Assembly (NCBI GenBank): GCA_020058405.1
Contig: JAGVEE010000073.1
Location: 1 to 13,010, forward strand
Length of the DNA: 13,010 nt
Direction of reading: 5' to 3'
From: Sphingobacteriales bacterium
GTDB lineage: Bacteria; Bacteroidota; Bacteroidia; Sphingobacteriales; Sphingobacteriaceae
Shown here: in pieces, positions 7,393 to 13,010 of the stretch
Numbering within the stretch: position 1 is the first letter of the stretch
Layout of the letters: each line of letters starts with the position of its first letter
Position numbers and translations under genes: made by a program
The notes under the pieces: generated by a model
What the model was told of the DNA's origin: nothing
Seen by the model: only the letters and a program-made list of their open reading frames with translations
Databases searched by the model: none

Positions 7393-8490
7393 ATGGAGAA
7401 AGAGTTATTGAATTTAATTGCGTTGAGTATGACTCCACATGTGGGTCCGGTTACAGCGAAAGAGTTAATTAAAAATTTAGGTTCTGCCGAGCAAGTGTTA
7501 CAAAGTTCGGAAGCTAAATTAATGCGAGTTGCAGGGGTCGGGCCAAGCACTGCTAGAGAAATAAAGCAAAACAATTTATTAGAAAGGGCCGAACAAGAAC
7601 TCAGGTTTATAGAAAAACATCATATAGATGTGTATGCATTTAACAACGAGGTATACCCAAGTAGGTTAAAAAGATGTGCAGATTCTCCTGTACTGATTTA
7701 CGCAAAAGGGAGTACTAATTTAGATTCGAAACATATTATAGCTATGGTAGGATCGCGCCTAGCTACCGATTACGGCAGGGGAATTTGCAAAGAATTTATT
7801 CAAGAAATAAAAGCCTATAACCCAATAATTATTAGTGGCTTGGCCTACGGCATTGATATTTGTGCACATAAAGAAGCTTTAAATGCTGGCTTACAAACGG
7901 TGGCCGTAGTTGGGCATGGCTTGGATAGAATTTATCCAATTTCGCATAAGCAAATTGCCATGGATATTATTGAGCAAGGCGCTCTTCTAACAGAATTTCA
8001 TAGTGAAGTAAAACCCGATAGAGAAAACTTCCCGGCTAGGAACAGAATTATTGCAGGTATGAGTGATGCCGTGGTAGTTGTAGAGGCTCGAGAGCAAGGC
8101 GGGGCTTTAATTACAGCCGACATGGCAAATTCGTATAACCGAGATGTATTTGCATTTCCGGGTAGGGTATATGATACCCAAAGTAAGGGCTGCATCAATC
8201 TCATAAAAAATAATTTGGCTCAAGTAATTTGTAATGGTAAAGAAATGATTGAAGCTTTGGCTTGGGATGAAATTTCGCATGCTAATATTCAGCGAAAAAT
8301 GTTTATCAATTTAACGGAAGAAGAAAATAGTATAGTGCAATTTCTTATCAGGCAAAATATGCATACACATTTTGATGATTTGTTGAACTATTTTGAATGG
8401 AAAAGTTCTAAAATGGCAACCATTTTATTACAACTAGAATTTTCAGGTATTGTGAAGTCATTACCAGGTAAAATGTATCGTTTATGTTAA
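7393..8490 (+). CDS. dprA: DNA-processing protein DprA
   Basis: DprA binds incoming single-stranded DNA during natural transformation and loads RecA on it. The 365-residue protein has three parts. A helix-hairpin-helix/SAM-like N-terminus (about 1-75) has TPHVGPVTAKELI and VAGVGPSTAREI. The Rossmann-like Smf domain (about 100-290) has MVGSR at 118-122, ISGLAYGID at 147-155, NFPARNRIIAG at 202-212 and GGALITADMA. A C-terminal winged helix (about 305-365) has FDDLLNYFEWKSSKMATILLQLE. Where many relatives have GTNxLI, this one has GCINLI. The ATG at 7393 agrees with the family N-terminus. No other competence gene is near, so the gene may also serve general recombination. Confidence 0.95.
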   Translation: MEKELLNLIALSMTPHVGPVTAKELIKNLGSAEQVLQSSEAKLMRVAGVGPSTAREIKQNNLLERAEQELRFIEKHHIDVYAFNNEVYPSRLKRCADSPVLIYAKGSTNLDSKHIIAMVGSRLATDYGRGICKEFIQEIKAYNPIIISGLAYGIDICAHKEALNAGLQTVAVVGHGLDRIYPISHKQIAMDIIEQGALLTEFHSEVKPDRENFPARNRIIAGMSDAVVVVEAREQGGALITADMANSYNRDVFAFPGRVYDTQSKGCINLIKNNLAQVICNGKEMIEALAWDEISHANIQRKMFINLTEEENSIVQFLIRQNMHTHFDDLLNYFEWKSSKMATILLQLEFSGIVKSLPGKMYRLC

Positions 8491-8528
8491 ATTTTCATCA
8501 GCCTATAGAGGTATATAATATAAGCCGT

Positions 8529-8540
8529 ATATTGCAATAT
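8529..8540. repeat. 12-bp palindrome ATATTGCAATAT upstream of alkaline phosphatase
   Basis: This perfect dyad lies in the gap between dprA and the alkaline phosphatase, 25 bases before the ATG at 8566. It also overlaps an upstream in-frame ATG at 8539. In such AT-rich DNA a 12-bp palindrome may be chance; a regulator site is possible. No pho-box-like repeat was recognised. Confidence 0.25.
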
Positions 8541-8565
8541 GTATTCAATTAAACCATTATTTACT

Positions 8566-9657
8566 ATGAAAAATAGAATTTTATCGTGCTTATTATTAGT
8601 ACTTGTATTTGCTTCTTTTACATCGTTTAAACCCGATGATCCGAAGGTTAAAAAACCAGTAAATGTAATTTTATTAATTGGTGATGGAATGGGTTTAAGT
8701 CAGGTAAGTTATGCCCTGATGATGGCTACTGAACGCATGGCATTTGAGCGATTTAAAACCTTGGGCTTAAGTAAAACCAGTGCGGCCGATCATAAAATAA
8801 CCGACTCTGCTGCGGGTGCAACAGCCTTGGCAAGTGGTGCAAAAACATATAACGGTGCGGTGGGAGTAGACATTAATAAAATGCCTATGACAACCATTTT
8901 AGAGATGGCTGAAGCGAAAGGCTATGCAACTGGAATGGTGGCAACGTGTGCCATTACACATGCAACGCCTGCTTCATTTATTGCTCACCAACCTTCTAGA
9001 GAAATGTATGAAGAAATTGCAAAAGATTTTTTGAAAACAGACATCGATTTATTTATAGGTGGTGGCTATGATCATTTTGCAAAACGTAAAGACAATGTTG
9101 ATTTAACTGCGCAGTTAAAAGTCAATGGCTACATGGTTATACAATCTGAACAAGAGTTGTATATGTATACCGGTACTCAAAAATTAGCAGCTTTAGTTGC
9201 ACCTAAACACTTGCCGAAAATGCAAGAAGGTAGAGGTTCATTTTTAGCCAATTCTACTCAATTAGCCATTAATAGATTATCTAAAAGTGGAACAGGATTT
9301 TTCTTGATGGTAGAGGGTTCGCAAATAGATTGGGGAGGGCACGCAAACGATGCAGAGTACATTCGCCAAGAGGTAATGGATTTTGATTTAGCCATTGCCA
9401 AAGCACTTGATTTTGCTGAAAAAGATGGTAACACATTGGTAATTGTAACAGCCGATCATGAAACTGGAGGCTTTGCTTTAAGTGGTAACGAAGAAGATAA
9501 AACTCAGAATAAAATTGAACCTAAATTTACGACTAAAAACCATACAGGAACCATGGTGCCAGTGTATGCATTTGGTCCGGGAGCAGAGAGTTTAGGAGGT
9601 ATTTATGAGAATACTTGGATTTTTAATGTGATGAAAAAAACAATGGGATTAAAATAA
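8566..9657 (+). CDS. Secreted alkaline phosphatase (PhoA superfamily)
   Basis: This enzyme hydrolyses phosphate monoesters outside the cytoplasm, freeing phosphate. With the start at 8566 it has 363 residues and an N-terminal signal peptide (MKNRILSCLLLVLVFASFTS). An ATG at 8539 would add nine residues before it. Active-site residues are all present: metal ligand Asp40 in IGDGMG, nucleophile Ser81 in TDSAAGAT, Thr134 in HATPA, Arg145 in QPSRE, and Glu250 in VEGSQIDWGGH together with Asp255 and His259. Asp297-His298 in TADHE and His326 in NHTGT complete the set. Compared with E. coli PhoA, Asp153 is His132 and Lys328 is Trp256, the pair seen in several Bacillus and Thermotoga enzymes. It is shorter than E. 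coli PhoA (471), as in compact relatives. It is probably co-transcribed with the M2 peptidase gene 7 bases downstream. Confidence 0.93.
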   Translation: MKNRILSCLLLVLVFASFTSFKPDDPKVKKPVNVILLIGDGMGLSQVSYALMMATERMAFERFKTLGLSKTSAADHKITDSAAGATALASGAKTYNGAVGVDINKMPMTTILEMAEAKGYATGMVATCAITHATPASFIAHQPSREMYEEIAKDFLKTDIDLFIGGGYDHFAKRKDNVDLTAQLKVNGYMVIQSEQELYMYTGTQKLAALVAPKHLPKMQEGRGSFLANSTQLAINRLSKSGTGFFLMVEGSQIDWGGHANDAEYIRQEVMDFDLAIAKALDFAEKDGNTLVIVTADHETGGFALSGNEEDKTQNKIEPKFTTKNHTGTMVPVYAFGPGAESLGGIYENTWIFNVMKKTMGLK

Positions 9658-9664
9658 AATAGAT

Positions 9665-11458
9665 ATGAAAAAAATATTATTTATTTCGGTATTAGCCATT
9701 AGTTTGATGGCCGCCTGTAAACAAGATCATTCTAAAATACAAGCCGAAGCACAAACATTTATAGATGCCTATACCGAAGAATATGTTAAGTTATACAGCG
9801 CTACATCTGAAGCGCAATGGAAATCGAACATCGAAATTATAGAAGGCGATAGTACCAATGCAAAGGCTACCGAAGCTGCGAACGAAGCTTATGCAAAATT
9901 TACCGGAAGTGCCGAAAATATTGAGAATGCGAAGAAATTTTTGGAACATAAAAAACATTTAACCGAACTGCAAGCAAAGCAATTGGAAGTGATTTTATTT
10001 GCTGCCGGTAACAACCCACAAACAGTAGCCGATTTAGTGAAAGAAAGAATTAAAGCGGAGACCGCACAAACCGAAAAATTGTTTGGTTATGATTTTAAAT
10101 TAAATGGAAAATCGGTAAGCACAAATTTATTGGATGAAGTATTAAAAACTTCAAACAATTTAGAAGAGCGACGCAAAGCTTGGGAAGCGAGCAAAGAAGT
10201 GGGTAAAGGATTAAAAGCAGGCTTAACTAATTTACGTAGACTCAGAAATGAAACCGTAAAAGCTTTGGGATATAATGATTACTTCTCTTACCAAGTATCT
10301 GAGTATGGAATGAAAACGGATGAGATGATGGAGATGATGAGGAAATTGAACAAAGAATTGCGTCCCTTATTTAGAGAGTTGCATACCTATGCGCGTTATG
10401 AATTAGCAAAAAAATATGGAGTAAAAGAAGTGCCAGATTATATTCCTGCCGATTGGATTTCTAACCGTTGGGCACAAGATTGGAGTTCGATGATTACAGT
10501 AGAAGGATTGGATATTGATGGGATTTTAAAAACAAAATCGCCGGAATGGATTGTAAAAGAAGGAGAGAATTTTTATAAGAGTTTAGGCTATGATGCTTTG
10601 CCAGCAAGCTTTTGGGAGAAATCTAGTTTATACCCATTACCAGAAGGTTCTAAAATTAAAAAGAACAACCATGCGAGTGCTTGGCACATGGATTTAAATA
10701 AAGATGTAAGAAGTTTAATGAGTGTAGAACCGAATGCAGAATGGTTTGAAACTTCGAACCATGAGCTAGGGCATATTTATTATTACATGACTTATACCAA
10801 TGCCGATGTGCCACCCTTGTTAAGAGCTGGAGCAAACAGAGCTTACCATGAAGCCATGGGAAGTTTAATGGGATTGGCTGCTACACAAAAACCATTTTTA
10901 GTACAAAGAGGATTGGTTGATTCGAATGCGAAAGTAGATCAGGTGCAAAACTTATTGAAAGAGGCTTTGAACTATGCAGTATTTATTCCTTTTGCAGCAG
11001 GAGTAATGAGTGAGTTCGAAAAATCTTTATATACCGATAATTTACCTGCCGATCAGTTCAACAAACGTTGGTGGGAATTGGTAAAAGAGTACCAAGGCGT
11101 GGTACCACCGAGTGAAAGAGGCGAGGAGTATTGCGATGCAGCTACTAAAACACATATAAATGATGATGCAGCGCAATATTATGACTACGCTTTGTCGTAT
11201 GTTATTTTATTCCAATTGCACGACCATATTGCGAAGAACATATTGAAGCAAGACCCACGTGCTACTAATTACTGGGGCAACCAAGAAGTTGGAGCCTTTT
11301 TAAAATCGATTATGTACCCAGGCGCTTCTAAAGATTGGAGAGCGGTATTGAAAGAAAAAACCGGTGAAGATTTAAATGCAAAAGCAATGGTATCGTATTT
11401 TGAACCATTAATGGTGCATTTGAAAGAAGTGAATAAGGGCAGGAAATATACAATGTAA
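9665..11458 (+). CDS. M2-family (ACE-like) dipeptidyl carboxypeptidase, lipoprotein
   Basis: This is a 597-residue zinc metallopeptidase of family M2, the family of angiotensin-converting enzyme, expected to release C-terminal dipeptides from peptides outside the cytoplasm. The N-terminus is a lipoprotein signal, with lipobox LMAAC and Cys18 as the acylated residue, so it should be anchored in a membrane facing the periplasm or the surface. The zinc site is HELGH at 366-370, and the third ligand is Glu396 in HEAMGS. The flanking VPPLLRAGANRAYHEAMG corresponds to the QPFLLRNGANEGFHEAVG segment of ACE. The protein is one full-length single-domain copy. The ATG at 9665 follows the alkaline phosphatase stop by 7 bases. 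No physiological substrate can be inferred; peptide scavenging is likely. Confidence 0.94.
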   Translation: MKKILFISVLAISLMAACKQDHSKIQAEAQTFIDAYTEEYVKLYSATSEAQWKSNIEIIEGDSTNAKATEAANEAYAKFTGSAENIENAKKFLEHKKHLTELQAKQLEVILFAAGNNPQTVADLVKERIKAETAQTEKLFGYDFKLNGKSVSTNLLDEVLKTSNNLEERRKAWEASKEVGKGLKAGLTNLRRLRNETVKALGYNDYFSYQVSEYGMKTDEMMEMMRKLNKELRPLFRELHTYARYELAKKYGVKEVPDYIPADWISNRWAQDWSSMITVEGLDIDGILKTKSPEWIVKEGENFYKSLGYDALPASFWEKSSLYPLPEGSKIKKNNHASAWHMDLNKDVRSLMSVEPNAEWFETSNHELGHIYYYMTYTNADVPPLLRAGANRAYHEAMGSLMGLAATQKPFLVQRGLVDSNAKVDQVQNLLKEALNYAVFIPFAAGVMSEFEKSLYTDNLPADQFNKRWWELVKEYQGVVPPSERGEEYCDAATKTHINDDAAQYYDYALSYVILFQLHDHIAKNILKQDPRATNYWGNQEVGAFLKSIMYPGASKDWRAVLKEKTGEDLNAKAMVSYFEPLMVHLKEVNKGRKYTM

Positions 11459-11493
11459 AAATATAGTAGATTTAGTAAATGTTACCTAATAAA

Positions 11494-11523
11494 GTACTTA
11501 TATTTGTACTTAAATAAGTACGT
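11494..11523 (+). promoter_or_regulatory. Promoter and triple-repeat operator of yefM-yoeB
   Basis: TATATTTG at 11499-11506 is an exact match to the Bacteroidota -7 box TAnnTTTG, 17 bases before the yefM ATG. It is embedded in three 12-base direct units starting with GTAC at 11494, 11506 and 11518 (GTACTTATATTT, GTACTTAAATAA, GTACGTATGTTA; the last runs into the gene). The second and third units also form the dyad GTACTTA-aa-TAAGTAC (11506-11521). An antitoxin or antitoxin-toxin complex bound here would cover the promoter, the usual autoregulation of such modules. No clear -33 TTTG is seen. Confidence 0.7.
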
Positions 11524-11781
11524 ATGTTAGCAGCAAATTTTACAGAATTAAGAAAAGATTTAAAAAAATACCTCGATATAATTGAAGAAAACGACGAAAC
11601 TTTAATTGTAAAAAGAGGTGTTGGTAAAGGAACCGTTTTAATGTCCTTAGATGAGTATAATTCGTTAATTGAAACGGTTCATTTATTATCGACTAAAAAT
11701 AATGCAAGTAGATTATTCGAATCGGTTAAACAAATTGAAGAAGGAAACACTATAAAAAAGAACATTAATGATTTAAAATGA
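11524..11781 (+). CDS. yefM: YefM/Phd-family antitoxin
   Basis: This 85-residue antitoxin should neutralise the YoeB-type toxin encoded next to it and repress its own promoter. The N-terminal half has the Phd/YefM fold: MLAANFTELRKDLKKYLDII, then a beta segment ETLIVKR, and VLMSLDEYNSLIETVHLL. In E. coli YefM the N-terminal half forms the DNA-binding dimer. The charged C-terminal tail (KQIEEGNTIKKNINDLK) is the part expected to be disordered and to wrap the toxin. Its last codons overlap the toxin start as ATGA, giving translational coupling with the antitoxin first, the standard order. The ATG at 11524 follows the operator directly. Confidence 0.93.
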   Translation: MLAANFTELRKDLKKYLDIIEENDETLIVKRGVGKGTVLMSLDEYNSLIETVHLLSTKNNASRLFESVKQIEEGNTIKKNINDLK

Positions 11782-12032
11782 ATTTGATATTTTCTAAAAA
11801 CGCGTGGGAAGAATATTGTTATTGGATTAAGGAGAATAAAAAAATTCAATCGAAAATCGAAAGTTTACAGAAAGAGATAAGCAGAACTCCTTATGAAGGT
11901 TCGGGTATACCTGAACCATTAGTAGGTGACTTAAGCGGGTATTGGTCGCGGAGGATTGAAAAAGAACACAGGTTAGTGTATAAGGTGGAAGTTGATAGTA
12001 TCTATATTTTGTCGTGTAGGTTTCATTATTAA
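11778..12032 (+). CDS. yoeB: YoeB-family ribosome-dependent mRNA interferase toxin
   Basis: YoeB toxins bind the ribosomal A site and cleave mRNA, stopping translation. This copy is 84 residues, the same length as E. coli YoeB. It keeps the residues known to matter at the same positions: Glu46 (in PEPL), Arg59 and Arg65 (WSRRI, EEH/KEHRLVY), His83 and Tyr84 at the very C-terminus. The motifs RTPYEG and LSGYWSRRI are also family signatures. With all catalytic residues intact it is probably active, and its antitoxin gene overlaps it by 4 bases. It lies immediately upstream of the Rhs tip, whose open frame extends back into the final codons of this gene in another frame. Confidence 0.94.
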   Translation: MNLIFSKNAWEEYCYWIKENKKIQSKIESLQKEISRTPYEGSGIPEPLVGDLSGYWSRRIEKEHRLVYKVEVDSIYILSCRFHY

Positions 12033-12055
12033 GCAAGAATAAATTCGAGATAAAA

Positions 12056-12892
12056 TTGGATGGGTATCGTTTCGGTTTTAATGGAAAAGAGAATGATAAT
12101 GAGGTGAAAGGGATAGGGAACAGCATAGATTTCGGGGATAGAATATATGATCCGAGGTTGGGACGGTGGTTAAGCATCGATCCATTGCAAAAGAAGTATC
12201 CATATTTAAGCCCTTATATTTTTGCAGGAAATAACCCAATAAAATTTGTTGATTATGATGGAAAGGATTTTGGAGTTCATGTAAATCATGATACTAAAAC
12301 AATTATTGTTTCAGCAACATTTTATTCAACCAAAGCTGATGCCGCTTCAGCACAAAAAGCTGCGAACAATTGGAACAAGGAATCTGGTGAGTATGAATAT
12401 ACTATTGATGGTCAAAAATATAATGTTCAGTTTAATGTTAGTGTGAAAATTGTTGAAGGGGATTATTCCGATCGTGCAGATGCACTTGAAAAAGACAAAT
12501 CTGGAATGGCAAATCAATATGCTATTGTCCCAGAAGATGCTTATCCAGAACATGGTCAAACAGAACGTGGGAAAGATGTTACAGCTAAAGCATCTGCTGA
12601 GAATAGAGAAACAGGTGCGCATGAAATGGGTCATACATTCGGATTGGGTCATTGGACAAAAGGACTGATGAAAAGAGGTGAAGATAGATTAAATAGTGAA
12701 ACAAAAATCACAAAAGGCATGGTAACTCAAATACTACATCAAGCTGGTTTAGTGAAAGGCCCCATTAATAGAGGAATGGATAGAGAAATGGATGCAGTTA
12801 AAACACAACCAAACGTTGAAGTTAGTAGTGAATGTGCACCTCCTGCAAATTTTGATCAAGGAAAAGTTTCAAAAACAGACAAAACCCCCTAA
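12056..12892 (+). CDS. Orphan Rhs C-terminal tip with metzincin-like metalloprotease toxin domain
   Basis: Residues about 3-70 are the end of an Rhs repeat-associated core: YRFGFNGKENDNE, RIYDPRLGRWLSIDPL, then NNPIKFVDYDGK, near where Rhs proteins release their toxic tip. Residues about 71-278 are a separate domain with HEMGHTFGLGH at 189-199, matching the metzincin zinc motif HExxHxxGxxH (His189, His193, His199 as ligands; Glu190 as base). A candidate Met-turn is Met205. I infer a protease effector delivered by an Rhs or secretion system. The large Rhs body, normally over a thousand residues, is absent. The frame is open only from 12020; TTG 12056 is a nominal start, and the first in-frame ATG encodes residue 151. 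It may be a displaced, perhaps silent, toxin cassette. No signal peptide is present. Confidence 0.82.
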   Translation: MDGYRFGFNGKENDNEVKGIGNSIDFGDRIYDPRLGRWLSIDPLQKKYPYLSPYIFAGNNPIKFVDYDGKDFGVHVNHDTKTIIVSATFYSTKADAASAQKAANNWNKESGEYEYTIDGQKYNVQFNVSVKIVEGDYSDRADALEKDKSGMANQYAIVPEDAYPEHGQTERGKDVTAKASAENRETGAHEMGHTFGLGHWTKGLMKRGEDRLNSETKITKGMVTQILHQAGLVKGPINRGMDREMDAVKTQPNVEVSSECAPPANFDQGKVSKTDKTP

Positions 12893-12900
12893 AAATTAAT

Positions 12901-12906
12901 AAGGAG
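12901..12906 (+). promoter_or_regulatory. Strong Shine-Dalgarno sequence
   Basis: AAGGAG stands 6 bases before the ATG at 12913. Other gene starts in this window lack such a site, as is usual in Bacteroidota. It fixes the start of the last gene and hints at a different origin or a need for high expression. Confidence 0.7.
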
Positions 12907-12912
12907 AAATTT

Positions 12913-13010
12913 ATGTTAAAGAAATGCGCCATATTATTAATACTAATTAGTGTTAGTTTTATATCTAAATCACAAAATATTCATATTAAGCAAATAATAT
13001 TTGTTGACAC
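12913..13010 (+). CDS. Small secreted protein, candidate immunity protein, 3'-truncated by window end
   Basis: An ATG 6 bases after AAGGAG opens a frame that stays open to the window end (32 full codons). The translation begins MLKKCAILLILISVSFISKS and continues QNIHIKQIIFVDT, a typical signal peptide: lysines, a hydrophobic core of about 13 residues and a probable cleavage near SKSQ. The gene starts 20 bases after the Rhs-tip stop, on the same strand. That is the position where polymorphic-toxin loci encode immunity proteins. An exported immunity protein would suit a protease acting in the periplasm. No family is recognised from this fragment; an unrelated secreted protein is possible. Confidence 0.65.
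   Translation, partial: MLKKCAILLILISVSFISKSQNIHIKQIIFVD

Noticed and set aside
11827..12177. Minus-strand open frame of 116 codons opposite yoeB and the Rhs tip.
   Set aside because: It lies antisense to two well-supported coding regions and its translation shows no recognisable domain; it is a shadow frame.
12450..12668. Plus-strand open frame of 72 codons inside the toxin domain.
   Set aside because: It is in another frame of the toxin-tip gene, whose own frame carries the zinc motif; the alternative protein looks like no known family.
1..13010. Search for tRNA or rRNA genes, CRISPR arrays, transposase genes and integrase attachment sites.
   Set aside because: By eye no tRNA T-loop pattern, regularly spaced long repeats, transposase or integrase motifs were found. 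A tool scan such as tRNAscan-SE or Infernal would settle this.

Overview
This window is AT-rich DNA from a member of the Bacteroidota, probably Flavobacteriales or close to it. The evidence is the style of the housekeeping proteins (Tgt, the LptF/LptG-type permease, RsmG, DprA), TAnnTTTG-type promoter boxes, almost no Shine-Dalgarno sequences before the genes, several GTG/TTG starts, and an Rhs tip of the kind common in this phylum. The first 13 bases are the end of an Illumina adapter, so the left edge is a raw contig end and the first gene is cut there.

Left part (1-4900): the 3' two-thirds of ispE (isoprenoid precursor synthesis) runs rightward and converges on a small LapA-domain membrane protein. 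Reading leftward from about 4850 is a set of minus-strand genes: tgt (queuosine tRNA modification), an LptF/LptG-family permease (LPS export), an EamA-family transporter and, beyond a long inverted repeat, a small alpha/beta hydrolase. The Tgt protein lacks the three zinc-binding cysteines of the classical enzyme.

Middle part (4976-11458), all on the plus strand: a membrane-anchored family 2 glycosyltransferase, an ECF-type sigma factor and rsmG overlap and probably form one operon. Then come dprA (DNA processing in transformation), a secreted alkaline phosphatase and a lipoprotein M2-family (ACE-like) dipeptidyl carboxypeptidase, the last two closely spaced.

Right part (11459-13010), the accessory region: a complete YefM/YoeB toxin-antitoxin pair sits behind a promoter embedded in three 12-bp direct repeats. 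Only 23 bases after yoeB is an Rhs C-terminal tip with no Rhs body. About 70 residues of conserved Rhs core end are fused to a domain of about 210 residues carrying a metzincin-type zinc motif (HExxHxxGxxH). After 20 bases follows the start of a small signal-peptide-bearing gene with a strong ribosome binding site, which is cut by the window end and is the best candidate for the immunity gene. The arrangement looks like a detached polymorphic-toxin cassette (protease toxin plus candidate immunity) next to an addiction module. This is the most interesting part of the window.
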